Origin: Verrucomicrobiota bacterium
GTDB lineage: Bacteria > Verrucomicrobiota > Kiritimatiellia > RFP12 > UBA1067
Reading direction: 5' to 3'
Assembly: GCA_023269675.1 (NCBI GenBank)
Contig: JAHFSX010000032.1
Span: 1-60,975, forward strand
DNA: 60,975 bases
The notes below the pieces were generated by a model. The model made no database searches and was not told the DNA's origin. It saw nothing but the letters and a program-made list of their open reading frames with translations. Every line of letters starts with the position of its first letter. Positions within the stretch are counted from its first letter, which is position 1. Shown here one piece after another: positions 32,243-41,232 of the stretch. The position numbers were made by a program, and so were the translations under genes.

Positions 32243-32389
32243 GGTTATTCACCTCCGCGTTGCCCCGTCTTTGTACCGTTCCAAAGCCGGGGTGGTTATA
32301 GGTCCGAAAAAGTAAGCGTTCAGTTTCTCAAAAAGCGGGTGCCTGTGCCAAGTCTAAAGACAAGGGATTTTCGGATCGGGATTTTCGGA

Positions 32390-32416
32390 TTGTTCAAACA
32401 GGCCCGCTGGTATAAT
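32390..32416 (+). promoter_or_regulatory. Candidate promoter of the DRTGG/CBS operon
   Basis: A perfect TATAAT at 32411-32416 is preceded by TGG (extended -10). There is a weak TTGTTC 15 bp upstream. It lies in the divergent region between hydC and the DRTGG gene, 80 bp before the latter. Confidence 0.5.
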
Positions 32417-32495
32417 ATTTGACCTTTTCATTTTCCAGCAAGCCGACACCGGCAGAATCCCGGCCGCCCGCGGGCGTGGCCAGCGAGACGTTTTT

Positions 32496-32834
32496 ATGAC
32501 AATGACCGAGATGATCGATTTTCTGAAGGCGGAACTGCTCGTCAAGGGCGAGTGCATTCACCGGCCCATCCGCCACGTGGTCGCGTCCGACCTGATGAGC
32601 GACGTGCTGCTCGTGGACGAGGACGACATGCTGCTGCTGACCTCGCTGGCGAGCGACCAGGTGCTGCGCACCGCGCAGATCGTCGGCGCGGCGGGCGTGA
32701 TCGTGGTCAACGGCAAGCCGTTGCCCTCCTCCATGGTGAACGTCGCCAACGACCTGCGCATGACGCTCGCCACCTGCCGCCTGTCGAAGTACGACGCCTG
32801 CGTCGCCGTGCACGCGGCCCTGAAGCCGGCATGA
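32496..32834 (+). CDS. DRTGG-domain protein, first of the regulatory set
   Basis: The 112-residue protein is a single DRTGG domain (VASDLMSDVLLVDEDDMLLL, TAQIVGAAGVIVVNGK). The domain is a nucleotide-binding-associated sensory module found with CBS domains and in hydrogenase loci. It is divergent from the hydrogenase operon. Its stop overlaps the next gene's start (ATGA), indicating translational coupling with the CBS-ATPase protein. No SD is visible at the chosen ATG. Confidence 0.85.
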   Translation: MTMTEMIDFLKAELLVKGECIHRPIRHVVASDLMSDVLLVDEDDMLLLTSLASDQVLRTAQIVGAAGVIVVNGKPLPSSMVNVANDLRMTLATCRLSKYDACVAVHAALKPA

Positions 32835-33880
32835 GCGCCGACCCCCAGACGCCTGCCGCTCCCGCCGCGCCGGAGGCTCCCGCTCCTGTGGCCGTTCCCG
32901 CGGCCGTGACCGCGCCCGCTCCCGTGACTGTGCCTGCTCCCGCGACCGAGCCCGAGCCCGAGGCCCCGGCCGTGAACGAGCCGCTGGTGCTGCTTGAGCT
33001 CATCCAGCGGCTCAAGCTGCGCGACGTGATGACCTCCAAGCTCGTCACCGTCCCGCGCACCGCCACCTTGCGCGAGGTGCAGGAGCTGATGCGCCAGAAG
33101 AAGATCAGCGGCGTTCCCGTGGAGGAGAACGGCCGCTTCTTCGGCCTGGTCAGCGTCGACGACATCATCCGCGCCCTCGGCGGCGGCTATATCGACGAGC
33201 CCTGCAGCCGCCACATGACCACCAAGCTGGTGGTGCTCGAGGACGACATGCCGCTCTCGTTCGCCCTGCGCTATTTCGACCGCTACCACTACGGCCGCTT
33301 CCCCGTGCTCAACCGCGACCGCCGCCTCGTGGGCATCATCTGCCAGCGCGACATCAACCGCGCCCTGCTCGTGGAGCTCACGAACGAGCTCAACCGCATC
33401 GAGACCGCCTCCGGCCAGACGCCCGGCCTCGACGGCGCCTACAGCATCTACGTGCTGCGCGAGTTCCCCATCTGCAAATACGACTTCGAGAACGCCGGCA
33501 AGGCCGCGAACCAGATCAAGAAGCTCCTGCAGGAAAAGCAGTTTCCGCCCAAGGTCATCCGCCGCATCGCCGTGGCCGCCTACGAGCTGGAGATCAACCT
33601 CTGCGTGCACTCCGACGGCGGCGTGCTCTCGTGGCAGGTCTCCAACGGCCGCGCGGAGATCATCGCGCGCGACGCCGGGCCGGGCATCGAGGACGTGGAG
33701 TGGGCCTGCGGCGACGGCAACTCCACCGCCAACGAGTGGATCCGCTCGCTCGGCTTCGGCGCGGGCATGGGCCTCGTGAACGTGAAGCGCGTCTCGGACG
33801 AGTTCGAGATCACCTCGAAAAAGGGTTCCGGAACCACCGTCAAGTCGGTGATCTACGTGGGCGTGCCCGCTGCGACGTGA
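32831..33880 (+). CDS. CBS-pair protein fused to an anti-sigma-type ATPase domain
   Basis: Starting at the ATG that overlaps the DRTGG stop, the protein has a Pro/Ala-rich linker (about 1-45). Two CBS motifs follow (RDVMTSKLVTVPRTATLREV, GLVSVDDIIRALGG; HMTTKLVVLEDDMPLSFALR, GIICQRDINRALL; about 55-175). A HATPase_c domain of RsbW type follows (about 215-345, IAVAAYELEINLCVHSDGG, IIARDAGPGIED, GFGAGMGLVNVKRVSD). CBS pairs bind adenine nucleotides, so the protein could couple energy or redox state to kinase or anti-sigma activity. The start 279 bp upstream was rejected because that frame lies inside the DRTGG gene. Confidence 0.9.
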   Translation: MSADPQTPAAPAAPEAPAPVAVPAAVTAPAPVTVPAPATEPEPEAPAVNEPLVLLELIQRLKLRDVMTSKLVTVPRTATLREVQELMRQKKISGVPVEENGRFFGLVSVDDIIRALGGGYIDEPCSRHMTTKLVVLEDDMPLSFALRYFDRYHYGRFPVLNRDRRLVGIICQRDINRALLVELTNELNRIETASGQTPGLDGAYSIYVLREFPICKYDFENAGKAANQIKKLLQEKQFPPKVIRRIAVAAYELEINLCVHSDGGVLSWQVSNGRAEIIARDAGPGIEDVEWACGDGNSTANEWIRSLGFGAGMGLVNVKRVSDEFEITSKKGSGTTVKSVIYVGVPAAT

Positions 33881-34338
<458 letters not shown>

Positions 34339-34671
34339 ATGACGCTGCAGCAACTCATCGATACCTGCGGGCTGGAGGGCGTGTGCGTGCCCGACGCCGG
34401 GACGGCCGTCACGGCCGCCTACACCTCGGATCTTCTGAGCGATGTGATGGCGCACGCTCCCGAAGGCTCCGTGCTGATCACCGTGCAGAACCACAAGAAC
34501 AGCGTGGCGGTCTGCACGCTGACCGGTTCCGTCGCGATCCTGGTCGTGCACAGCCGCGAGATACCCGCCGACATGCTCGCCGCCGCGCAGCAGGAGGGCG
34601 TGGCGCTGCTTCGTACGCCTGACGACCAGTTCGCCGCCTCCTGCAGGATCGGCGCGGCGCTGGCCTCTTGA
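34339..34671 (+). CDS. Second DRTGG-domain protein
   Basis: The 110-residue paralogue of the 32496 protein has AYTSDLLSDVMAHAPEGSVL, HKNSVAVCTLTGSVAILVVH and a C-terminal GVALLRTPDDQFAAS. The last segment is the usual end of DRTGG proteins next to hydrogenase genes. It is separated from the CBS-ATPase gene by a repeat-rich 458-bp gap and probably forms part of the same regulatory set. No clear SD was identified. Confidence 0.85.
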   Translation: MTLQQLIDTCGLEGVCVPDAGTAVTAAYTSDLLSDVMAHAPEGSVLITVQNHKNSVAVCTLTGSVAILVVHSREIPADMLAAAQQEGVALLRTPDDQFAASCRIGAALAS

Positions 34672-34797
34672 CGATGGAGGGCGGGTGTCCTCAACGAGCC
34701 ACCCGGTCGCATGCGCGGCGCTGCCCGGCTCAGGCGGGTCTCGCCCCTCATGGACAACCGTTTTTCGCAACGCTACAAAAAAAGGGGAGGAAGACTC

Positions 34798-36093
34798 ATG
34801 AAAGTCAAAAACATGTTGGGGTTGGCGCTGCTGCCTGTGCTGGCGCTGGCGCAGTCGGTGGAGATCACCACGGACCATACGAACGCGGTCTATGCCTGCG
34901 GCGAGCCCGCGACCTTTTCCATCCGTGTGCTGGGGGCTGACAAGCAGCCCGCCAAAGAGGGGCTCCTGCGGGTCACCCTCACCAATTTCGGCACGCAGCA
35001 GGTGGCCCAGGCGGTCCTCAACCTGGCGTCGGCCAATCCGGCGACCTGTACCGGCGCGCTGACGCGGCCGGGCTTCCTGAAGTGCGCGGCGACGGTGAAG
35101 CTCGACAAGAAAGAGGTCAAGGGCCTTTACGGCGCCGCCTACGATCCGGAAAAGATCCGGGCGGGCTCGGAGCGCCCCGCCGACTTCGACGCCTTCTGGG
35201 ACGCCGCCGTCAAGAAGCTCGACGCCGAGGTGCCGGCCGACCCGCGCGTGGAGCGGCTGGCCGCCCAGAGCAACGAGAAGCACGAGTGCTTCAAGGTCAG
35301 CTTCGCGACCTTCGACGGGCAGCGCGTGTACGGGTTCCTGAGCGTGCCCAAGGGCCAGGGCGCGGGACCCTTCCCAGTGGAGGTCAACGTGCCGGGCGCG
35401 GGGCCGGGCGCGGCCGGGCCCAACGCGGGCATGGCCGACCGGGGCATCCTGTATCTAGTCATGAACGTCCACGGCTACGAGCCGGGGCCGGACGCCGAGA
35501 CGCAGAAGAAGAAGTACGAGGAGCAGGACAAGCGGCTGACGGCGCAGTACGGCGCACCGCGCTACTGCCAGTCCGGCGCGGCCGGCCGCGAGACCTACTT
35601 CTACTACCGCGTGATCGTCGGCATCAACCGGTCGGTCAACTGGCTGGCCGCGCGTCCGGACGCGGACAAGGCGCGCTTCACCTATGGCGGCACGAGCCAG
35701 GGCGGCGGCTTCGGCCTGATCCTGTGCGGGCTCAACCGGAACTTCACCAAGGGCGTGATCCACGTGCCCGCGATCACCGACCTCTTGGGCTACACCCAGG
35801 GCCGCGACTCGGGCTGGCCCAAGCTGATCGAGAACGTCAGGTCCGAGGACAGGGCGGCCGCGGTCAAGGTCGCGCCCTATTTCGACGGCGCGCACTTCGC
35901 GGCCCGCATCACCTGCCCCGTGCGGATGACGGTCGGTTTCATTGACGAGACCTGCCCGCCCGCCGCGGTCTACTCGGCCTACAACGCCCTGCGGGTCAAG
36001 GACAAGGCCATCGCCCACGGGCTCGGCATGACGCACAAGGTCTTCCCGCAGTACTACGACCAGTGGGACAACAAGTGGCTGCGGCAAAAATAA
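34798..36093 (+). CDS. Secreted acetyl xylan esterase (AXE1)-like hydrolase
   Basis: The 431-residue protein has a signal peptide (MLGLALLPVLALAQS). An N-terminal beta domain (about 20-115) is followed by an alpha/beta-hydrolase of the acetyl xylan esterase/cephalosporin-C deacetylase type: RPADFDAFWDAAVKKL, nucleophile elbow YGGTSQGGGFG (Ser about 301), FIDETCPP with the acid residue, and THKVFPQYYDQW with the catalytic His. It probably deacetylates plant or algal polysaccharides outside the cytoplasm. The start was chosen at the Met with SD GGGGAGGA and the signal peptide. The open frame extends 29 codons upstream without such support. Confidence 0.87.
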   Translation: MKVKNMLGLALLPVLALAQSVEITTDHTNAVYACGEPATFSIRVLGADKQPAKEGLLRVTLTNFGTQQVAQAVLNLASANPATCTGALTRPGFLKCAATVKLDKKEVKGLYGAAYDPEKIRAGSERPADFDAFWDAAVKKLDAEVPADPRVERLAAQSNEKHECFKVSFATFDGQRVYGFLSVPKGQGAGPFPVEVNVPGAGPGAAGPNAGMADRGILYLVMNVHGYEPGPDAETQKKKYEEQDKRLTAQYGAPRYCQSGAAGRETYFYYRVIVGINRSVNWLAARPDADKARFTYGGTSQGGGFGLILCGLNRNFTKGVIHVPAITDLLGYTQGRDSGWPKLIENVRSEDRAAAVKVAPYFDGAHFAARITCPVRMTVGFIDETCPPAAVYSAYNALRVKDKAIAHGLGMTHKVFPQYYDQWDNKWLRQK

Positions 36094-36106
36094 CCCGATT
36101 TTGCGC

Positions 36107-36136
36107 TTGAAAAGTCGCAGCCTGTTCGCGTATGAT
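36107..36136 (+). promoter_or_regulatory. Promoter of the tRNA-Ser gene
   Basis: TTGAAA and TATGAT with an 18-bp spacer lie 34 bp upstream of the tRNA 5' end. Confidence 0.6.
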
Positions 36137-36169
36137 GTCGTCCACTTTTGAATCAAACCATTTTCGCAC

Positions 36170-36263
36170 GGAGAGGTGGCCGAGTGGCTGAAGGCAGTGG
36201 TTTGCTAAACCGCCGTATCGGATAAAACCGGTACCGGGGGTCCGAATCCCCCCCTCTCCGCCA
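36170..36263 (+). tRNA. tRNA-Ser (anticodon GCU)
   Basis: The 94-nt tRNA folds with a perfect acceptor stem GGAGAGG/CCTCTCC, discriminator G and encoded CCA. The anticodon loop TTTGCTAA gives anticodon GCU (codons AGC/AGU). The long variable arm is typical of class II tRNA-Ser, and the T arm is CGGGGGTCCGAATCCCCCC. It is immediately followed by a terminator and a tyrosine recombinase gene, the classical position of an island attachment site. Confidence 0.95.
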
Positions 36264-36270
36264 TTACCTG

Positions 36271-36317
36271 AACCGCGTAGGTTGTTAGACGATAACAATT
36301 TACGCGGTTTTTTATTT
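36271..36317 (+). terminator. Rho-independent terminator after tRNA-Ser
   Basis: AACCGCGTA pairs with TACGCGGTT, with an inner stem TTGTTA/TAACAA, followed by TTTTATTT. Confidence 0.8.
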
Positions 36318-36399
36318 CCATGACGTGTGGCTAAAATGTGGCTTGATTGCCGGAATTCAAAGGTTTAAAATATTTGATATCAATAAGGAGGGTAACTCC

Positions 36400-37641
36400 A
36401 TGTCACTCTATAAACCCGAGACGAGCAGGTTCTGGTGGTTTCAGATCTGGCTGCCGGGGAAGAAGCGCGTGCGGCGGTCCACAGGCACGGACGACATCGA
36501 CAAGGCCACGTCCATCGAGCATACCTTCGCCATGGCCTACGGGAGGAGGACGACGCCCGAACGGCTGCACGCGATGATCGACGCGGTCTGCGGTTCCGAC
36601 AAGAAAGGGCTGCCGCTGGGGGAGGTCTGGTCCACCTATTGCCAATGGCTGACCATGTCGGGGAGGGCCATCGCGCCGGAGACGCTCCGGAAAAGGCAGA
36701 ATTCGCTGAACCGGTTCACCACCTGGGCCAAGGAGAATTGGCCGGCCGCGCCGGTGGTCGAGGCCGTCGACCGCCAGGTCGCGTCGGCCTTCGCCCTTAT
36801 GCTGGCAACGACGGGCACAAAGGGCAAGACCCGCAGGAACATCTTCGGGGACCTGGGGACCGTCTGGCAGGTGCTCATGCGCGTCAGGGACGACCTGAAA
36901 AACCCGTGGCCGCTGGTGCGGCCCGAAGCCAACGACAGCGAGCGGGGCCAGCCCTTCACCCGGGATCAGGAGAAGGCCGTGCTCGAGGAGGCGGCGAAGG
37001 GCGCCGCGGACTGGCATCTGGCCTCGATCATCGCGCGGCACACCGGGCTGCGCTACAGTTCGGTGGCGCGGCTCACGTGGAAAGAGGTCGATCTGGAGAC
37101 GGGCGTGATCCGGCACACGCCGCCGAAGACGGCGCGCCATAACATCGAAGTGCTGCTCCCGCTCGCGCAGCCGCTCAAGGAAGCGCTCGCCAAGGCCTGG
37201 GCCGACCGGGAGAAGCCGGAAACGCTCATGCGCAGACCCGGCGCGACGTCGAGCATGAAGCCGCTCGACCCGGCCCACGTGCTGCCGCTGCACGCGGCCT
37301 GTTACCCGCGGCCGCACCTCATGGGCGGGCCGGGGCCGTTCGCGGATGTCCTGACCGCGGCGAAGGTCGGGGAGGGGTTCACCTTCCACAGCTGGAGGCA
37401 CACGTTCCGCACCAGGCTCAGCGAGGCGGGGGTATCGGACGATCTGGCCAAAAGGCTGGGGGGCTGGACCGAGGACGCCACGGCGGCCCGCTACGACCAC
37501 GCCGAGCGCGTGGAGGAACTGCGGGAGGCGGTCGAGAAGGCATGGGCGCAACCGAAGGCCAAGGCCGGGGGCGAGCCAGCGCGGCAGGAAGACCAAGCGC
37601 ATGCGAAGGTCGCGGACGGGGCCGCGGCCGACAATGGCTGA
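36400..37641 (+). CDS. int: Tyrosine recombinase / island integrase
   Basis: The 413-residue phage-type integrase has an N-terminal SAM-like DNA-binding region (WFQIWLPGKKRVRRSTGTDD, SLNRFTTWAKENW) and a C-terminal catalytic domain. The catalytic Arg lies in HTGLRYSSVARLTW (about 215), the box II His-x-x-Arg in HSWRHTFRTRLSEAG (about 330) and the Tyr in ARYDHAE (about 364). A perfect SD (AAGGAGGG) fixes the start at MSLYKPETS. It lies 137 bp downstream of tRNA-Ser(GCU) and faces away from it. It probably integrates at the tRNA 3' end. No IntI-specific insertion was noticed, so it is not an obvious source of the cassette array. Confidence 0.93.
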   Translation: MSLYKPETSRFWWFQIWLPGKKRVRRSTGTDDIDKATSIEHTFAMAYGRRTTPERLHAMIDAVCGSDKKGLPLGEVWSTYCQWLTMSGRAIAPETLRKRQNSLNRFTTWAKENWPAAPVVEAVDRQVASAFALMLATTGTKGKTRRNIFGDLGTVWQVLMRVRDDLKNPWPLVRPEANDSERGQPFTRDQEKAVLEEAAKGAADWHLASIIARHTGLRYSSVARLTWKEVDLETGVIRHTPPKTARHNIEVLLPLAQPLKEALAKAWADREKPETLMRRPGATSSMKPLDPAHVLPLHAACYPRPHLMGGPGPFADVLTAAKVGEGFTFHSWRHTFRTRLSEAGVSDDLAKRLGGWTEDATAARYDHAERVEELREAVEKAWAQPKAKAGGEPARQEDQAHAKVADGAAADNG

Positions 37642-37813
37642 ACGACGGGGCGAGTCGTACACGTTCCGAACCCGGCTGAGCGAGGCGGGGGTGTCGGACG
37701 ATCTGGCCAAGCGGCTCGGGGGATGGACCGAGGACGCGACGGCGGCCCGCTATGACCACGCCGAGCGCGTAGGGGCGCTCCGTGCGGCGGGGAGAGTTGA
37801 TCCTGAGGCCTGA
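37634..37813 (+). pseudogene. Duplicated C-terminal fragment of a related integrase
   Basis: Just after the full integrase, the frame reads YTFRTRLSEAGVSDDLAKRL, GGWTEDATAARYDHAERV and then a short tail. This repeats the last catalytic segment (box II Arg through the Tyr) of the neighbouring gene. At DNA level the copies differ mostly at synonymous positions, so this is a remnant of a second, related integrase and not a recent duplication. It lacks everything upstream of box II. Confidence 0.75.
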
Positions 37814-38187
37814 TATAAGCGCACGCCACGCGAGGAGAGAAGGGGGGGGGGGCGCTTGAAAATGAGTACCTGCTTTGCTAACCTGAATTCCAACAACGAA
37901 ACTCTTCAACCCTACGGATAGCCGACCGTCAATGACAGCACACGGCTCACGCCCGCGACCCGAAGGAGAATTGGCGGACAGGAATGTCCGCCCCCCGGCG
38001 GGGAGAGGTTCAACGGAGGGCGGGTCTCCAACCCGCCGCGTTGTACGCCTCAAGGGGACCGCGGTCCGGCTAATACGGGTTCGACGGCCACCCGTCAGAC
38101 CGTGGCGCTTACACGGAGTCGCCGCTTGCGTTGACACCTGACACATTTACGTTTGACGACGTTCACGGATATGTTAACCTTGACGCC
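37814..38187. other. Intergenic region with GC-palindrome repeat
   Basis: No gene is seen. A GGAGGGCGGGTCTCCAACCC-CGCCGCG repeat lies at about 38014-38041 and a nine-G homopolymer near 37845. TTGACA at 38133 and TTGACG at 38153 could be -35 elements for the toxin-antitoxin genes. Confidence 0.5.
38014..38041 (+). repeat. GGCGGGTYTCCAACCCGCC palindrome family, copy 1
   Basis: The text GGAGGGCGGGTCTCCAACCC followed by GCCGCG recurs with TTTTCC at 38931 and 45985, each time followed by a T/C-GT-CC linker. Confidence 0.7.
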
Positions 38188-38544
38188 ATGAAACGGATCA
38201 CGTTTTACACCTCTGCCAGCGGACGGTGTCCCGTTCAGGAGCATTTCGATACACTTCCTGATAAGACGGTTCAGAAAATCGCTTGGGTGTTGCGTGTGGT
38301 TCGTGACCTGGAGCATGTGCCGTCCCAGTATCTCAAGAAACTGGTCAACACGGATGACATTTGGGAAGTCCGGGTCGATGTTGGACGAAACAAGTTCCGG
38401 GTGCTGGGTTTCTTCTGCGGGTGCGAGTTGATCGTGTTGACAAACTCGTTCCAGAAGAAGACGCAGAAGACACCTCAAGGCGAGATCAGCCTTGCCGAGG
38501 AGAGGAAAGCCGACTACCTGCAACGGAGAAAACATCATGGATGA
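38188..38544 (+). CDS. HigB/RelE-superfamily toxin (phage Gp49-like)
   Basis: The 118-residue protein has the Gp49/HigB layout: MKRITFYTSASGRCPVQEHF, VLRVVRDLEHVPSQYLKKLV, DIWEVRVDVGRNKFRVLGFF (the conserved WE-R-R core of the family) and a C-terminal KKTQKTP helix. Such toxins are ribosome-dependent mRNA endonucleases. Its 3' end overlaps the antitoxin start by 8 bp. The toxin-first gene order is typical of higBA. The start was chosen at the family N-terminus; the open frame extends 19 codons upstream. Confidence 0.88.
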   Translation: MKRITFYTSASGRCPVQEHFDTLPDKTVQKIAWVLRVVRDLEHVPSQYLKKLVNTDDIWEVRVDVGRNKFRVLGFFCGCELIVLTNSFQKKTQKTPQGEISLAEERKADYLQRRKHHG

Positions 38545-38812
38545 CTTAGAGAAATACATCGATAAACGGAAGCGGCGTTCTTCCGCCTTCGACACAGGGT
38601 TCGAGACCGGATACGAGCAGTTCAAGATCGGAGTCATGCTTCGTGCCGCACGTGAGGAGGCGGGACTGACGCAAGAGGATGTCGCCGCCCGGCTGAAGAC
38701 CAAGAAATCGGCCATCTCCCGCATCGAGAATCATGCGGAGGACATTTGTCTTTCTACGCTTGAGAAGTTCGCCGAGGCCCTCGGTAAGCGTCTCAAACTT
38801 CAAATCGCATGA
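38537..38812 (+). CDS. XRE-family antitoxin (HigA-like)
   Basis: The 91-residue protein ends in an XRE helix-turn-helix: IGVMLRAAREEAGLTQEDVA, ARLKTKKSAISRIENHAEDI and STLEKFAEALGKRL. A charged N-terminal stretch (MDDLEKYIDKRKRRS) probably wraps the toxin. It neutralises the upstream HigB-like toxin and should autorepress the operon. The overlapping ATG (ATGGATGA) gives translational coupling. Confidence 0.88.
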   Translation: MDDLEKYIDKRKRRSSAFDTGFETGYEQFKIGVMLRAAREEAGLTQEDVAARLKTKKSAISRIENHAEDICLSTLEKFAEALGKRLKLQIA

Positions 38813-39073
38813 AACTGAAAGTGGGGGGGCGTCCAAGTCCCACCTTCCCGGAAAAACAGTGGGGGCGGAAGTCCCCGCAGAGGGCGATGCTATAGAGGCC
38901 GATGTGTGGTGTGTTTCGCTGGAGGGCGGGTTTTCCAACCCGCCGCGCTGTCCTGCCACTGGGAGCATCCGCCTCGACGCCCTGCGGATGAACGGGCGGG
39001 GCTTCGGTCAACCCGCGCGAGGCTGTACTTTTTCCATCGTGTCTCAGGTATGCGATGTGGCCGCATTCAGGAA
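38813..39073. other. Intergenic region, no gene
   Basis: It contains copy 2 of the GGCGGGTTTTCCAACCCGCC palindrome at about 38931-38960. No credible ORF was found. Confidence 0.5.
38931..38960 (+). repeat. GGCGGGTTTTCCAACCCGCC palindrome family, copy 2
   Basis: Same core as the copies at 38014 and 45985. Confidence 0.7.
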
Positions 39074-39340
39074 TCACAAGCGGGTGACACCGGTTGTCAA
39101 CCCCTGTCGCGTAAAATTCTTTCTGTGATTGGACGAGGTTCGTTTCGGGCGTCTAAAGACTAGGGCGTGTGTCAAATGCTGTGTCCATGTTTCGGCACTG
39201 AAAAGCGACGGCATTTTGCTGATTCCGTCCGCCGTGGGAAGCCCGCCCGCATCCGTGTATATTTTCGCGGTCAGGCGCATTTCGCTGTGCCGCATGATCT
39301 CCATGGCCACACGCGCCGACACGCCCGCGGCTTGCGCTGT
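39074..39340 (-). pseudogene. C-terminal remnant of another phage-type integrase
   Basis: The minus strand reads SARVAMEIMRHSEMRLTAKI, YTDAGGLPTADGISKMP and then QHLTHALVF. The MRHS-x-x-RLT-x-x-YTD block is the usual C-terminal (box III / Tyr) segment of a different family of tyrosine recombinases. The upstream part is missing. A different small gene begins just upstream in another frame, so a deletion or recombination joint lies near 39330. Confidence 0.65.
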
Positions 39341-39429
39341 TCCTTGGACACGCCATGCCACCGGGCCTCGCCGCCTTTGGCGCGCTTGTCGTCGGGCCAT
39401 TCGTGGCCGCATTTAGGGCACTTATGCAT
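39274..39429 (-). pseudogene. Truncated small zinc-ribbon-like protein fused out of frame to the integrase remnant
   Basis: The ATG at 39429 opens MHKCPKCGHEWPDDKRAKGG, EARWHGVSKEQRK. This is a CPKC knuckle with the GGxARW-GxSKEQR pattern of small phage/ICE proteins. After about 34 residues the frame runs across the integrase remnant and ends at 39274. The intact gene probably continued in its own frame elsewhere. Confidence 0.5.
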
Positions 39430-39460
39430 CTGCGCTGCAGACCTCGGTTACTTGGTATCG

Positions 39461-40108
39461 CTACTTTATCATGTCCTCTAAAACGGCTTTATCGTTCAGG
39501 ATAAAGATAGCGCTTTTCCCGGAATTGGGGTCAAACGGATTGTCGCCAGGAAATTTGTAGGTCAGGATCTGTTTTCCGGCATCGAGTTTAATATCCTGCG
39601 GCACACCCAACGCGGTAACAATCTCGTCACGCGTGGTCTTGCCTTTTGTGAAGTCGGGAATCTTTATCACTTGAGCAGGCGGGGCGACCAAGGCGTAAGG
39701 GGACGTTTCAGGGTTCGAGCGCGAAGATGCGTTCATCTTGATATCCGCGGCCTTCCCGGAACTTGAAGCATTAACTTGCGAGACAACGTCGCGCTGGTCG
39801 AACATGACGGACACCTGTTGCGTGCCATTGTCATTGCCTGCGGAACTCAAGAAGAACAGATTGACCACCGGCACAAACAGCCACGGGCTAAGACGGCCTT
39901 CCATACACATATAGGTGAAGTTTGCTTGACCTCCGTAGCTTCGCTTTGAATAAGGCTCCCCGAGAAGCCGTATAACCTCCGTTTTTGTCGTCACGCCTTC
40001 TTGGATTTTGGATACATTCTCGGCATTGAATTTGCGCCCGACTGTCGTGCAACCTGAATTCATGGAGGCAACGGTTAACGCAATAACCAAAAAAACGGAA
40101 GATTTCAT
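39461..40108 (-). CDS. Lipoprotein with two SmpA/BamE-like repeats
   Basis: The 215-residue protein starts MKSSVFLVIALTVASMNSGC, with a lipobox Cys at 20 and SD AAGGAA 7 bp upstream. Two internal repeats share the pattern G-x-TT-x-x-E-x-x-x-x-LG-x-P: IQEGVTTKTEVIRLLGEP (about 36-53) and FTKGKTTRDEIVTALGVP (about 168-185). This is the SmpA/OmlA (BamE) fold signature. It is probably an outer-membrane-associated lipoprotein. The function within the island is unknown. 18 extra upstream codons are open but lack support. Confidence 0.82.
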   Translation of the reverse strand: MKSSVFLVIALTVASMNSGCTTVGRKFNAENVSKIQEGVTTKTEVIRLLGEPYSKRSYGGQANFTYMCMEGRLSPWLFVPVVNLFFLSSAGNDNGTQQVSVMFDQRDVVSQVNASSSGKAADIKMNASSRSNPETSPYALVAPPAQVIKIPDFTKGKTTRDEIVTALGVPQDIKLDAGKQILTYKFPGDNPFDPNSGKSAIFILNDKAVLEDMIK

Positions 40109-40211
40109 AGAGATTTCCTTATCCGACCAATTGGAGAAACAGAAAGTGCTCATCTCACGCATCTATGCTTGAGTTTCATAAATATAATTAAGGAACTAAA
40201 AAAAGTCAACT

Positions 40212-40817
40212 ATGGTAATGAATATAAAAAAGGACGACGGGATGATGAGCGGGCAGACCGGAGCCGTCATGAAACACACCAACCAAGAACAGAAAGCCAT
40301 CGAAGCCGCCCGCGCCGCCGCCGACCTGACCGACGCCGAGTATGTCTCGATCCGCAAGACCCCCGCCGGGCAGCGCACCATCCCACAGCGCCGTTCCCTG
40401 CTCGAAAGCGACCTGAAGCGCGCGGGGGAGACGTTCGAGAGCCGCGAACGCTCCAACGACCTTTACCACCATTATCTGAAAACCGGAGACACCGCCGAAG
40501 CCCGTTGGCACGCGCCGTCCCCGCTCCTGACCTCGACCGCCGCCATCCGCCGCGAACTGGTCGAAGCCTAAAAAGAGCTGGCCGAATTCGACGCCATGCC
40601 CTTCGCGCCCCATGTCGGACGCAAACCCAAACGCTGGCTCAAGACCGAACGCTTTCACCGCCTCATGGAGATCCAGCGCGCCATCGAGCGCAACGGCGGC
40701 AGAGTGCGTTACGTCCAACGCACCACCCGACAGGAAGCCATCTACGCCCGCATCATCGCGCAGGGCAACCCCGAAAACACCAAACCCGAACCCCGGCAGA
40801 TGGTGCTGGCACTGTAA
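40212..40817 (+). pseudogene. Phage/island hypothetical gene split by an in-frame TAA
   Basis: Two ORFs in the same frame, 40212-40571 (119 aa) and 40596-40817 (73 aa), are separated only by TAA at 40569-40571. Read through, the sequence is continuous and protein-like: STAAIRRELVEA, stop, KELAEFDAMPFAPHVGRKPK. The first part is charged and helical (EQKAIEAARAAADLTDAEYV, RRSLLESDLKRAGETFESRE) and the second is basic (RWLKTERFHRLMEIQRAIER). No family was recognised. The best reading is a nonsense mutation in one gene of about 200 codons; two adjacent small genes are less likely. Confidence 0.6.
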
Positions 40818-41232
40818 GATAGCAAGCCGGTAGGGGCGGTTCGACATGGCCGCCCACTCTCTTTGGCCACAAAATCCGGCGCGCCCACGGAGGGCGCGCC
40901 ACACCCGCCCGGCCGGCAGACGCCTGACCGGGTCCACGACATTCGAAATTCACAATCCGATCAAGTGATCGTCTGTAAAAAATAGAAAAATAGGGATAGG
41001 TGAGGATTTCAAGGCAAAGCAGTAAGAACGTACAAACGAAATTGGCAACAAGACATACCCGATTAGGGGGTTTTACATGTAGCTATTTAATTTGCCTATA
41101 ACAGATTGTTTTTGTCTAATGTCCATGTTAAACAAATTAAGTATTATTTAGGAAGCGGACTTCCTGCAGAGGAAATTTTCTTAGTGATTGTAGCAGATTA
41201 GTATGCACAAACCAAGGAAGGCGGTTATTAAT
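40818..41232. other. AT-rich intergenic region upstream of the CHAP protein
   Basis: The base composition falls sharply after 40970. Several AT-rich runs (TTTAATTTGCC, AAACAAATTAAGTATTATTT) could hold the promoter of the following gene. No ORF or structured element was recognised. Confidence 0.5.

Noticed and set aside
36400..37641. This integrase as the IntI of the cassette array
   Set aside because: It lies 10 kb away next to a tRNA and reads as a phage/island-type integrase. No integron-specific features were recognised.
40569..40571. Selenocysteine or pyrrolysine recoding of the split island gene
   Set aside because: The stop is TAA, not TGA or TAG, so a nonsense mutation is the simpler reading.
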